Source: Haloimpatiens lingqiaonensis
GTDB lineage: Bacteria; Bacillota; Clostridia; Clostridiales; Clostridiaceae
Length of the DNA: 32,195 bases
Assembly: GCF_901447495.1 (NCBI RefSeq)
Contig: NZ_CABDWS010000035.1
Coordinates: 1-32,195, forward strand
Reading direction: 5' to 3'
Shown here: positions 23,168 to 31,205 of the stretch, piece by piece
Layout: each line of letters begins with the position of its first letter
How positions within the stretch are numbered: the first letter of the stretch is position 1
Notes under the pieces: generated by a model
Told to the model about the DNA's origin: nothing
The model's database searches: none
Seen by the model: the letters and a program-made list of their open reading frames with translations, nothing else
Position numbers and translations under genes: made by a program

Positions 23168-23575
23168 TTGAGTAAAAGAAATGTTATTATTGCAGTAATA
23201 GCATTATTATTGATAGCTTTAGTTTTTTCTAGTTATAAATTGCTTGCAAAAAAGCATGGTGGGTTTGACATTGAAATAAAAAATAATACCAGTGAAAATA
23301 TAAAAGGACTAACTATAACTTATGAAGGGATAGTTAAGGATATACAATTACCAGAAATTCAAGTTGGAAAAACATATAAAATTAATGTAAATCCAAAAGA
23401 AAACTTTAGTGAAAATCATATGATTATTTACTATAAAGATAAAAGGGGAGTAGTGCAGAAAAATACGCTTATAGGTTACTTTGAGAAGGGTTACAGTGGC
23501 AAGGTTAAAGTTAATATTAAATCTCAAGATAAAAATGGATTAATTATTATGCAAATTGCAGAAAAGATATATTAA
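23168..23575 (+). CDS. Unknown membrane-anchored extracytoplasmic protein
   Basis: No family is recognised. From TTG 23168 the product has 135 aa: a short basic N-terminus, one hydrophobic segment (IIAVIALLLIALVFSSY, about 6-22) and a soluble beta-rich domain of about 105 residues outside the cell. A GTG at 23159 is in frame but only one base after AAGGAGG (23151-23157); TTG 23168 gives normal spacing. The N-segment lacks a lipobox and a clear cleavage site, so it is probably a membrane anchor. A terminator follows. Confidence 0.65.
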   Translation: MSKRNVIIAVIALLLIALVFSSYKLLAKKHGGFDIEIKNNTSENIKGLTITYEGIVKDIQLPEIQVGKTYKINVNPKENFSENHMIIYYKDKRGVVQKNTLIGYFEKGYSGKVKVNIKSQDKNGLIIMQIAEKIY

Positions 23576-23621
23576 AATGTAATTAGTAATTTATATGATT
23601 GATAGATAGGATGGTCAAGAA

Positions 23622-23660
23622 GGGGTTGATGCTAAGTTTTTAGCATGCAGCCCCATTTTT
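23622..23660 (+). terminator. Rho-independent terminator
   Basis: GGGG (23622-23625) and ATGCTAA (23629-23635) pair with TTAGCAT (23640-23646) and CCCC (23651-23654) around a small internal loop, followed by ATTTTT. Confidence 0.8.
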
Positions 23661-23798
23661 AAAAATGAATTTGCTATATTAATAAGCATAAATTCATCTT
23701 TATAAGGCCTATATTTTATGGGGGTAGTACTTTTATTTGAACTATTACAATTTATGAATTAAAATATAGATATAACAAGAATCTAGGAAGGTGAACTG

Positions 23799-24671
23799 AT
23801 GAAGCCTACAAACTATGAAGATTTAATTATGAAAAGAGCAATGGATATTTTTGCAGAAGAGGGGTTAAAATTTTTTGGAATTAATAAAAGAGTAAAGGAA
23901 CTAGGCCCTACTGAATTAGTAACTTTACAAACTAAAAATATGTTTATGGAGTATACTTTTCTAATGGAAGATGACTCTTTTATACATTTTGAATTTCAAA
24001 CAACAAATAAAGGAAAATCGGATTTAAGAAGATTTCGGGCATATGAAGCATTATTAAGTCATCAAACAGGAAAAGATGTAGTTACCTATGTTGTTTATTC
24101 AAGTAACATAAAAAATCCAGAAGATACTCTACAAACAGGGATAAATGGATATAAAATTAATTCAATATCTATGGCGGATAAAAATGGGGATAAGATATAT
24201 AATGATATTGTGGGTAAAATAGAATCTGGAATGGAACTTACCAAAGAAGAGATGATTTCTTTGACGTTTACTCCTATAATGGTTGGTAAAATTAGTACTG
24301 CAGACAAGATAATTAATGCTATACATGTAATAAAAGACGTACATAATGACTATAAGTATGATGTAGAATCAATACTATACGCTTTTGCAAATAAATTTTT
24401 AAGTGGAAAAGATTTAGAAAGAGTAAAGGAGGAATTGAGAATGACTGAACTTGGTAAGAGCTTAATACAAGAAGGAATTGAAAAAGGGATAAAAGAAGGC
24501 AGAGAAGAGGGAAAAGCTGAACTTTTAATTAAAATGTTAATAAAAAAGTTCAAGAGAATGCCTAATAAATATAAAGAAAAAATAAAAACACTTCCAGAAG
24601 AAACATTAGAGATAATTGCAACGGATATATTTGACCTAAATTCAATAGAAGAGTTAGAACAATATTTTTAA
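23799..24671 (+). CDS. Rpn-family recombination-promoting nuclease-like protein (PD-(D/E)XK)
   Basis: 290-aa protein of the Rpn / putative-transposase nuclease group. The nuclease core appears in FLMEDDSFIHFEFQTT with acidic D58-D59 and the E65-x-Q67 variant of the (D/E)xK motif. An Arg-rich helix LRRFRAYEALL follows. The C-terminal region has a charged coiled stretch rich in EEGREEGK (about 225-245) and a DUF4351-like end (LPEETLEIIATDIFDLNSIEELEQYF-type, about 265-290). E. coli Rpn proteins stimulate RecA-independent recombination; such genes are common in accessory DNA. AGGAAGGTGA lies before the ATG. The gene is complete. Confidence 0.85.
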   Translation: MKPTNYEDLIMKRAMDIFAEEGLKFFGINKRVKELGPTELVTLQTKNMFMEYTFLMEDDSFIHFEFQTTNKGKSDLRRFRAYEALLSHQTGKDVVTYVVYSSNIKNPEDTLQTGINGYKINSISMADKNGDKIYNDIVGKIESGMELTKEEMISLTFTPIMVGKISTADKIINAIHVIKDVHNDYKYDVESILYAFANKFLSGKDLERVKEELRMTELGKSLIQEGIEKGIKEGREEGKAELLIKMLIKKFKRMPNKYKEKIKTLPEETLEIIATDIFDLNSIEELEQYF

Positions 24672-24697
24672 AAGAGAAGGCCTTAATTAATGGAGAG

Positions 24698-24733
24698 ATA
24701 GCTTATTATTTGTAATAGTGAGCTATTTTTTTT
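24698..24733 (+). terminator. Rho-independent terminator after the Rpn gene
   Basis: ATAGCTTATTA (24698-24708) pairs with TAATA and AGCTAT (24712-24725) with a 3-nt bulge, ending in a run of Ts. Confidence 0.75.
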
Positions 24734-25060
24734 AAGTCCAAGTTGTTTGGCAAGAATATAATTGTGATCCTAACCAATTCTAACAATTTTAGGCTACCTA
24801 AGTGTGGATAATTTTAAATTGTTATATAAAATGTAGTAAGAATCAAGAAGAATGGTTAAATATAGAAATGGTATATATTTGTATGTTATAATTATTTTAC
24901 AAGTTAATATATAGAAGTTTTGAATTATTGAAGATAAAGCGTGATTTAAAAAAAGCAATAAGAGAATATAGAGTAAAGATAATAGATTGTAATGAAAATA
25001 TGAGAAATGAGAGATGAAACTGTGCAATAACGGTGGTTTGTGTAGTTAAAGGGGGATTTT
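24734..25060. other. Gene-free interval
   Basis: About 330 bp of AT-rich DNA. One short frame without a start codon (about 24900-25018, ending in KIIDCNENMRNER) is open on the plus strand, but nothing supports it as a gene. The leader of the GNAT gene at 25061 with AAAGGGGG lies at the right edge. Confidence 0.5.
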
Positions 25061-25567
25061 ATGTATAACGTTCGTTATGCTGATGTAGATGATGCAAAAA
25101 TATTAGGACAGATCCATTCAGAATCATGGAAAGTAGCATACAAAGGTGTAGTACCAGATGAAGTATTAAATAATATTACTGCTGAAAAAAGACAAAAATA
25201 TTTTGAAAAGGCATTAACAGAAGGATGGGAAGAAGATGCTATAATTTTTAAAGATGACAAAGCAGTTGGATTAATATGTATTGGAAAATGTAGAGACGAA
25301 GACAAAGAAGAATTCTGGGGTGAAATATGGGGTATATATTTATTGCCAGAGTATTGGAATATGGGTATAGGCTTTGAATTAATGAATTGGGGATTGAATG
25401 AATTAAAGAGAAGAAATTATAAAAAAATTGCCTTATGGGTTCTTGAGAGGAATATAAATGCAAGAAATTTCTATGAAAAAATGGGGTTTAAGCATGATGG
25501 CACAATTAAAAAAATTACCATAGGTAAAACATTAAATGAATATCGTTATGTAATATCTATTATATAA
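25061..25567 (+). CDS. GNAT acetyltransferase
   Basis: 168-aa acetyltransferase with a full GNAT fold. The N-terminus VRYADVDDAKILGQIHSESW is typical of the PhnO/YitH-like group. The acetyl-CoA loop is EYWNMGIGFELMNW, with N-M-G-I-G in place of the usual R-x-G-x-G/A, and motif B is LWVLERNINARNFYEKMGF. AAAGGGGG precedes the ATG. The substrate is unknown. It stands alone ahead of the small TIGR04076 gene. Confidence 0.88.
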   Translation: MYNVRYADVDDAKILGQIHSESWKVAYKGVVPDEVLNNITAEKRQKYFEKALTEGWEEDAIIFKDDKAVGLICIGKCRDEDKEEFWGEIWGIYLLPEYWNMGIGFELMNWGLNELKRRNYKKIALWVLERNINARNFYEKMGFKHDGTIKKITIGKTLNEYRYVISII

Positions 25568-25610
25568 ATTCTAATTATTGTAATATGTATTTAGCGTGGG
25601 GGGTATGGAA

Positions 25611-25856
25611 ATGTCTAAAGTAAAACTAACAATCATGAAAAGCAATTGTAGGTGCGGATATCACAAAGAAAATGATTCTTTTATTGTAGGAGATATTTGT
25701 CCACCTATATGTCATGAGCTATGGAATAATATTTATCCAAGCGTATATGTTCTTTTAAATGGAGGAGTACTAGATTATGGTGATACTAAAGAAAAAAAGT
25801 TTGAAATGAAGTGCCCAGACAATGGCAGGGTAGTGATACGTGGTGAAGTTGTATGA
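25611..25856 (+). CDS. TIGR04076 family small protein
   Basis: 82-aa protein with Cys residues in SNCRCGYH, DICPPICHELW and MKCPDNG, followed by VVIRGEVV. The pattern K(V/I)-T-(I/V) near the N-terminus and the C-P-x-x-x-H-x-x-W element fit the TIGR04076 family, whose function is unknown. ATG 25611 is chosen over GTG 25596 and ATG 25605 because GTGGGGGG (25596-25603) then has normal spacing. Confidence 0.75.
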   Translation: MSKVKLTIMKSNCRCGYHKENDSFIVGDICPPICHELWNNIYPSVYVLLNGGVLDYGDTKEKKFEMKCPDNGRVVIRGEVV

Positions 25857-25977
25857 GAATATATTATGTGAGACATTGATTAGATGAAAAATTCATTAAG
25901 TCAATAGTATAAAAGGTAAAAGAAAATTTTTAACTGTGTTATAAAAATATAAAATATAGTAGATAAGGATGAAGCAA

Positions 25978-26577
25978 ATGAATTTTATAATTATAATCAC
26001 CATTGTAATAGCTTTTATATGTGGTTCCATACCAACAGGATATTTGATTACCAAAAAAATATGTGGAATCGATATTAGGACTAAAGATAGTGGAAATATT
26101 GGTTCAACAAATGTAAAAAGAATTGTAGGAGCTAAGATATCCATTATTACTCAAATAATAGATATTTTAAAGGGAGTAGTTCCTGTGTTTTTAGCAATAA
26201 ATTTGATAAAGATGATAAAGCTACCAATATCAAACAATGCTTATCTATCTATTATAGCTATAGTAGTAATTTTAGGTCATGATTATACTCCATTTCTTAA
26301 ATTTAATGGCGGCAAGGGTGTAAATACAACTATTGGAGCATTTATTTTACTTGCACCTGCTGCAACATTAATTGGAGTTGCAGTTCATTTCATATTCAGG
26401 TCATTCACAGATATAGTGTCCATTAGATCAATTGCTTTAGGGGTAACTATACCAATAATTTGTATTATTATGAAGTTACCTATTGAAGTCATAATTTCTA
26501 CTACAGTAGCTTGTATTTTGATGATATTTAGACATAAAAGCAATTTAATAAGACTTATAAATAAAGAGGAAAGATAA
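25978..26577 (+). CDS. plsY: Glycerol-3-phosphate acyltransferase, acyl-phosphate type (PlsY)
   Basis: About 199-aa membrane enzyme that acylates glycerol-3-phosphate from acyl-phosphate, the first step of phospholipid synthesis. Family motifs are GSIPTGYLI, KDSGNIGSTN (usually GATN), LGHDYTPFLKFNGGKGVNT and RHKSNLIRL, within five membrane segments. ATG 25978 is preferred to ATG 25969 because AAGGATGA then lies at normal distance; the N-terminus becomes a clean hydrophobic segment. It is a stand-alone gene in the accessory region rather than in a housekeeping context, so it may be an extra copy. A lipid link with the cluster at 8343-16797 is possible but distant. Confidence 0.9.
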   Translation: MNFIIIITIVIAFICGSIPTGYLITKKICGIDIRTKDSGNIGSTNVKRIVGAKISIITQIIDILKGVVPVFLAINLIKMIKLPISNNAYLSIIAIVVILGHDYTPFLKFNGGKGVNTTIGAFILLAPAATLIGVAVHFIFRSFTDIVSIRSIALGVTIPIICIIMKLPIEVIISTTVACILMIFRHKSNLIRLINKEER

Positions 26578-26600
26578 ATAAATTTAATTAATGCCTTGCC

Positions 26601-26617
26601 CATTACGTGACGTAATG
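26601..26617. promoter_or_regulatory. Perfect palindrome CATTACGT-G-ACGTAATG
   Basis: 8-bp perfect arms with a one-base centre, about 90 bp upstream of the GNAT gene at 26705 and just after plsY. No T-run follows, so a protein-binding operator is more likely than a terminator. No known regulator consensus is assigned. Confidence 0.4.
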
Positions 26618-26704
26618 ATTTATAATTACAATAAATATTACAGTAAAGTTTTAGAAATATATGTAGAAGTAAGAAAATAAAAGAGGTATGGGGAGGCTAT
26701 AATT

Positions 26705-27493
26705 ATGATACGAAAATTAACTCAAGAAGATAATAAGGAGCTTATGAAATTAATTATGAAGGAGCCAGAGTTTAATCTTTATATAATTGGAGATATAGAA
26801 AACTTTGGATATAATCAAAATTTTCTTGAATATTTTGGTGAATTTGATAGAAAGGGTGTTTTAATAGCTGTTTTAGTTAGATATTTTAGTATTTTCAATT
26901 TGTATGCGAAAAATGAATTTGATGTAAATGGATTTGTAAATATAATGAAAAATCAGGGTAAGGTGGAAATGCTATCTGGAAAAACAAATTTAGTATCAAA
27001 ATTTGAGAAAACATCATCAGAATTTAATGAATCGGAACTACATTATTTTGCTGTGTTAAAGGAAATAAATGAATCATTTAAAGTAGATAGAGAAATCGAT
27101 GTAAAAAAGGCAAGTGTTGAAGACATTGGACGTATAGCTGAATTGAGAGAAAAAATTAAAGAATTTTCTCATGGCAGTCATGATTTTAAGGAAATTATTT
27201 TAAATGATTTTAAAGCTGGCACAGCTCATGAATATTATGTTGAAGTTGATGGTAATATAGTATCACATGCCCAAACATCTGCAGAAAACAGTATGTCAGC
27301 AATGGTGGTTAGTGTTATGACTGACAGTAAATATAGAAAAAAAGGGTTTGCATCTGCTTGTGTGAAAGTCATATGTGAAGACTTACTTAAACAGGGAAAA
27401 ACTCCATGTCTATTTTATAAAAATCCTGCTGCAGGAGCTATATATAAAAGTATAGGTTTCAAGGAAATAGGATTCTGGAGTATGTATATGTAA
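26705..27493 (+). CDS. GNAT acetyltransferase, two-domain
   Basis: 262-aa protein. The N-terminal half (1-125) looks like a degenerate GNAT-like domain. The C-terminal half (about 128-262) is a full FR47-like GNAT domain with VSVMTDSKYRKKGFASACVK, which contains the acetyl-CoA loop RKKGFAS, then CLFYKNPAAGAIYKSIGFKE as motif B. The substrate is unknown. It sits downstream of the 17-bp palindrome, a possible operator. Confidence 0.85.
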   Translation: MIRKLTQEDNKELMKLIMKEPEFNLYIIGDIENFGYNQNFLEYFGEFDRKGVLIAVLVRYFSIFNLYAKNEFDVNGFVNIMKNQGKVEMLSGKTNLVSKFEKTSSEFNESELHYFAVLKEINESFKVDREIDVKKASVEDIGRIAELREKIKEFSHGSHDFKEIILNDFKAGTAHEYYVEVDGNIVSHAQTSAENSMSAMVVSVMTDSKYRKKGFASACVKVICEDLLKQGKTPCLFYKNPAAGAIYKSIGFKEIGFWSMYM

Positions 27494-27845
27494 GTATAAG
27501 TTTTTTAGCGCAATGTAAAGATGTTACCTTTGTTTTTGAACATATTCCTCAAACAAATCCAAGTAAGACTTTTGTTAATGAAGGGTGTAAATGGGTAAGT
27601 TCTCTTATTAGGTAATGTAAGCTACTAAAACATATAAAGCTCACAATTATTAAATATTACGTAAAATATAAAAGAAAAATTTAAGAAGTAATGTCGTAAA
27701 TTTTTAGAGTTAAGCGACATACCATGAGGAGGTCGGGCGTACATACCCAGATTTATTAGGGTAAGACGTTGGAGTTAAATCAATGCATATTTGTTAGAAA
27801 AATGGGGATTAAAGATTATTTATGTAATGCAGGGGGGTAAATAAA
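27494..27845. other. Gene-free interval with a possible coding relic and repeats
   Basis: One plus-strand frame (about 27521-27616) reads DVTFVFEHIPQTNPSKTF and on to SSLIR, stop. This looks like a protein C-terminus but has no start, so it may be a relic. At 27712-27760, GCGACATACC and GCGTACATACC form a near direct repeat, and TACCC/GGGTA makes a small hairpin. The segment is more GC-rich than its surroundings and leads into the higher-GC gene at 27846. Confidence 0.35.
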
Positions 27846-28424
27846 GTGGCAAGAGTTTATGGAATTAAAAAACGATTAGAGCAAAATAATATTGACAAAA
27901 AACTTATAAAGGAAATTATAGGAAACGGGGATTTAGTAGAAGTCATTACACGGATGGAAACTTTACTTGATTCTATTATAATGTATGAAAGTTTGGATTC
28001 TTGTGCCTGTCTGGGCGGCAAAGAATATCTGAAAAAATGTGAAAAAATCGGTAAAGAATTGACCGGCAAATCTATAAATGAGAAAATACTCTATCTCAAT
28101 AGTAAGATTTTTCTTTCCGAAAGTATCGCCTTAAATAATGACGGTACATTAACTGCGGTACTGGTTTATAAAAACAATGATAAGTATTCGTGCGTTTGCT
28201 CAGCCACCGTTTGTAAAGGTGTGAAAGTTTCAGATCTTGCTCTATCAAAAAGCAATTCTGTTGACCGTGACATGCCTTTATCATACTGTTTATGTTGTGC
28301 GGGGTCATTTCGCCGCCATTTACAATTAATGTTAGATGTTAAACTGAAAACAAAGGAAATTATTTCGTCTCCGATTAACAGCCGAGGTGAAAAACCATGT
28401 GAATTTGTTTTTGAATTTAATTGA
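27846..28424 (+). CDS. Cys-rich protein of unknown function (possibly DUF6144-like)
   Basis: 192 aa from GTG 27846, preceded by AGGGGGG. The N-terminal half is helical. Cysteines occur as CACLGG and KKCEKIG, then YSCVCSATVCKG, then SYCLCCAGSFRRHLQ. The last motif, with paired Cys followed by Arg/His, resembles a family I associate with DUF6144, but I am not certain. At least nine Cys suggest zinc or Fe-S binding. Base composition is clearly higher in GC than neighbouring genes (for example around 28295-28320), suggesting recent transfer. It is surrounded by gene-poor DNA on both sides. Confidence 0.7.
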   Translation: MARVYGIKKRLEQNNIDKKLIKEIIGNGDLVEVITRMETLLDSIIMYESLDSCACLGGKEYLKKCEKIGKELTGKSINEKILYLNSKIFLSESIALNNDGTLTAVLVYKNNDKYSCVCSATVCKGVKVSDLALSKSNSVDRDMPLSYCLCCAGSFRRHLQLMLDVKLKTKEIISSPINSRGEKPCEFVFEFN

Positions 28425-28957
28425 TACAGTTTCCACCAATAAGCATAGTTAGAAGTTATTTTACTTTGCATTCCTTATATTTTCTGTGTGATAAAAGGGC
28501 TCGATATCTGTGTTGAGCTTCAAGCAAGGGGTCATGATCCGTCGCCTAACACCATATGCCCGTTTGTGCTGGTAGGCTCAATTCTTTGAGGTAAACCAGC
28601 ACGCATATCTTCAATACGGCTGCCGCTTATTTCAGACACGTCGGGCATAAAAAACGTTATTTGAAATTTTAAGTCAATGAAAGTTTAAGTTTACGCATCT
28701 AAAGGTTTTGGAGTTTTTATATACAAATATAAGTTACAAGTGAAGAATATTATGCACCTTATTTCTCCAAATTGTTACTTCACAACTTTCTTATATTATG
28801 TATTACCTTAACAATTTAAATCTTTATCTGGGCATTTAGCAGAAACCGTTGAGAAAGATAAAATTAAAATGATTTCTATTTTATTTGAGAAGGTACCAGG
28901 AATAAAATTACATAAATAGTAAATGAAGGAGAATTTTAATAATATGGGGGATTAAAA
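28425..28957. other. Gene-poor interval with foreign-looking DNA
   Basis: About 530 bp. The left part (to about 28660) is higher in GC and carries a small minus-strand frame (28532-28648). It also has a long imperfect hairpin, GTGCTGGT...ACCAGCAC, with inner CTCAA/TTGAG pairing near 28567-28605. The right part (28660-28957) is AT-rich and holds no supported gene, ending in the leader of the SDR gene. Confidence 0.5.
28532..28648 (-). CDS. Possible small protein or gene relic, 38 aa
   Basis: The minus-strand frame from ATG (28648) to TGA (28532) encodes MPDVSEISGSRIEDMRAGLP and 18 more residues ending in HMVLGDGS. Composition is protein-like and unlike the surrounding AT-rich DNA, but there is no ribosome site. 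It may be a fragment of a transferred gene. No family is recognised. Confidence 0.3.
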   Translation of the reverse strand: MPDVSEISGSRIEDMRAGLPQRIEPTSTNGHMVLGDGS

Positions 28958-29917
28958 ATGAAGGTTTTAGTTATGGGTGGAACTCAGTTTGTAAGTAGTT
29001 CAGTGGCAAAGTATTTAATTAGAAAGGGATATACGGTAGATATATTTACAAGAGGTGTTAAGCCTATTGAATATGATGGGGCTAGGAGACATTTACAAGG
29101 GGATAGAAGGTCCATTGAAGATTTAAAAGCAAATATTTTAATGGAAAAATATGATTATGTTTTTGATATATCTGCATATACAAAAGAAGATGTGGAAAAT
29201 TTAACTAAGGTTTTAAATAGGGAAAACTTAAAAAGATATATATTCTGCAGTTCAGGATCTGTGTATATACCTTCACATGAAGTAGTTACAGAAGAATTTA
29301 CTCGAGGTGAAAATGCAAACTGGGGAAAGTATGGATTGAATAAGAATAAGGCTGAAGACTATTTATTTAATCTATATGAAGCTGAAGGTTTTCCTGTAAC
29401 TATATTCAGACCTACTTATATATATGGAGATGGAAATAATTTATACAGGGAGATTTATTTATTTGATAGGATAAGTAGGGGATTAGATATTCCAATACCT
29501 GATGGTAATAAGAAAACTCAATTTATACATATTGATGATTTAGTTAAGATATTTGAAAGTGCCGTACATGTAGACGAGGCTATAGGACAAGCATATAATG
29601 TAACACATCCTGAATTTGTAACATGGCAGCAATTAGTTGAAACTGCAATGAAAGTGGTGGGCAAAACAGTAAATATAATAAAAGTGGACGATAAAAAATT
29701 AGACATATTAGATATAAATGTAAGAGAATTTTTCCCTTTCAGAAATGTAACTTATTTATTAGATACAAAAAAATTACAAAATCATGGGCTATACGTACCA
29801 AAAGTTAATCTATTTGAAGGCATGAAAAAAACATATAAGTGGTATTGTGATTCTAAACCGCAAGTAAAAGATGATAGAATGAATAAAATGAATTTAGTAT
29901 TGGAATGCACAATATAA
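28958..29917 (+). CDS. NAD-dependent epimerase/dehydratase-like SDR protein
   Basis: 319-aa extended SDR-fold protein. The nucleotide-binding motif is MGGTQFVSSSVAKYL, with Q-F-V-S in place of the usual G-F-I-G, as in the CSP41-like atypical branch. The active-site pair Y-x-x-x-K appears as YGLNKNK, and FRPTYIYGDGNN follows. C-terminal residues about 225-300 form the substrate domain. GGGGGAT lies before the ATG. The substrate is unknown; sugar nucleotides are usual. The gene is complete. Confidence 0.85.
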   Translation: MKVLVMGGTQFVSSSVAKYLIRKGYTVDIFTRGVKPIEYDGARRHLQGDRRSIEDLKANILMEKYDYVFDISAYTKEDVENLTKVLNRENLKRYIFCSSGSVYIPSHEVVTEEFTRGENANWGKYGLNKNKAEDYLFNLYEAEGFPVTIFRPTYIYGDGNNLYREIYLFDRISRGLDIPIPDGNKKTQFIHIDDLVKIFESAVHVDEAIGQAYNVTHPEFVTWQQLVETAMKVVGKTVNIIKVDDKKLDILDINVREFFPFRNVTYLLDTKKLQNHGLYVPKVNLFEGMKKTYKWYCDSKPQVKDDRMNKMNLVLECTI

Positions 29918-29957
29918 AACAATATATCGACACAATTTTTAAAATGGGGTGATTTCA

Positions 29958-30236
29958 ATGGCAACTTGGATTGCGCATCTAAGAGTAGCAGAAAATATTT
30001 TGAAAAAAGGATATAATTTCGAACAAAAGGCTTTCATAGTGGGGAATATTGGACCTGATTACTTAGATTATTTTCCAAAGGGAGCTTTTGAAAAACAAGT
30101 AAAATATATAACTGAGTTTTATTTAGGTGAGAATGAGGAAAGTAAAGATAATTTTATTTATTTAACAGAAGATGAAATGGATGAATTTGTTGATAAGACA
30201 ACAAGAATAATAGATAATTTGCTAAGGAATGTTTAA
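29958..30236 (+). CDS. Zinc-dependent phospholipase C-like protein with internal deletion
   Basis: 92 aa. The N-terminus MATWIAHLRVAENILKK with VGNIGPD matches the start of Zn_dep_PLPC proteins, and the C-terminus (DEMDEFVDKTTRIIDNLL) matches their end. The middle, normally about 100 or more residues with most zinc-binding His, is absent, so the product should lack phospholipase activity. ATG 29958 is chosen over GTG 29949 because GGGGTGA (29946-29952) gives proper spacing. The deletion is in frame, so a short protein can still be made. Confidence 0.65.
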   Translation: MATWIAHLRVAENILKKGYNFEQKAFIVGNIGPDYLDYFPKGAFEKQVKYITEFYLGENEESKDNFIYLTEDEMDEFVDKTTRIIDNLLRNV

Positions 30237-30292
30237 AGAAACTTAAATATGTTAAAATAAATATGTAGTATATAAAATGGAGGGAGTGATTA

Positions 30293-30733
30293 GTGGTGAA
30301 TGAACAATTATATGATGTAAAAAGTAATAAATTATTATCAGCCTGTCCATTAAGTAGATATGATGAAAATGTAATATCTTTAACGTTATTTGGTAGCTAT
30401 AATACTAAGTTTTGGATTGAAGGTAAGAGTGATATTGATATATTGGTATTAGTTAAACAGTTGGATTTTGATATAGAATATAAAATAGAAAAATATTACA
30501 ATAACCTAATTTCAAATTATTTTAACTACGATAATATTCACTTTACTTTTATATCTTTAAGAGATTTTGATACAGTATTTGCGGATATTTATATAGATTT
30601 TAAGGATAAAATAATTTTTGATATGGATTTACATTATGATTTTTTATTGTATATCAGTAAATTTAATAGAGTTAATGAAAATCTTATAGATTTAGTTAGA
30701 AAGGATTGGGAATCAAAGTATGGTTTATTATAG
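30293..30733 (+). CDS. MntA-like nucleotidyltransferase antitoxin
   Basis: 146-aa minimal nucleotidyltransferase. The catalytic motif is G34-S35-x11-D47-x-D49 (LFGSY...SDIDILV); MntA proteins usually have GSx10DxD, so the spacing is one residue longer. Known MntA enzymes neutralise HepT by adding AMP to a tyrosine in its RX4HXY motif. The start is GTG 30293 or GTG 30296 after GGAGGGAG. It overlaps the next gene by 14 bp, as expected for a co-translated toxin-antitoxin pair. Confidence 0.75.
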   Translation: MVNEQLYDVKSNKLLSACPLSRYDENVISLTLFGSYNTKFWIEGKSDIDILVLVKQLDFDIEYKIEKYYNNLISNYFNYDNIHFTFISLRDFDTVFADIYIDFKDKIIFDMDLHYDFLLYISKFNRVNENLIDLVRKDWESKYGLL

Positions 30734-31184
30734 GTATAAAAAAGAAAGATTAAATGATAAGTTTAACAGTGCATACGATTTTCTAATGAAAATTAGAAAA
30801 GCAGTAAAACTTTATTGTGAAATGCCTAATGATATAGTAGCCAGAGGAATGACTGGATATTTTTCTGATTTTACAGAATATATAATAGATATATGTGAAA
30901 CTTATTTAGTAATTAATGATAGATACAATCCAAGATTAAGTGGAGTGGAACTTATTAAAACTGCTTCAAACTTTGGATTAATGGATGAATTTCTTTGTGA
31001 TTTTATGGTTAAATGTATAGTTTTAAGAAATAGATTTACTCATGATTATTATAAAAGAGATATTGCAGAAAAAGATATAGTAAAGTTTTGCCATTCAAAT
31101 ATGTTATATTTAGATATATTTTTAGAGGCATCTAATGAATTTATAAAATTGAAATATAAATTTAATAAAAGTATGCAAGAATAG
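30720..31184 (+). CDS. HepT-like HEPN toxin (RNase)
   Basis: 154-aa all-helical HEPN protein. The toxin motif R103-x4-H108-x-Y110 is intact (RNRFTHDY); in characterised HepT, R and H are needed for RNA cleavage and Y is the site of AMPylation. It overlaps the upstream nucleotidyltransferase by 14 bp. In the E. coli and Shewanella systems the order is often toxin first; here antitoxin comes first. A stand-alone HEPN role in sugar or antibiotic transfer is an alternative, but the intact motif favours a type VII toxin-antitoxin system. Confidence 0.75.
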   Translation: MVYYRYKKERLNDKFNSAYDFLMKIRKAVKLYCEMPNDIVARGMTGYFSDFTEYIIDICETYLVINDRYNPRLSGVELIKTASNFGLMDEFLCDFMVKCIVLRNRFTHDYYKRDIAEKDIVKFCHSNMLYLDIFLEASNEFIKLKYKFNKSMQE

Positions 31185-31205
31185 ATTTACGGAAGGAAGT
31201 ATAAA

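Noticed and set aside
28567-28650. Integron attC-like site in the higher-GC segment
   Set aside because: GCCTAAC and a long hairpin are present, but no matching GTTRRRY partner or integrase is found.
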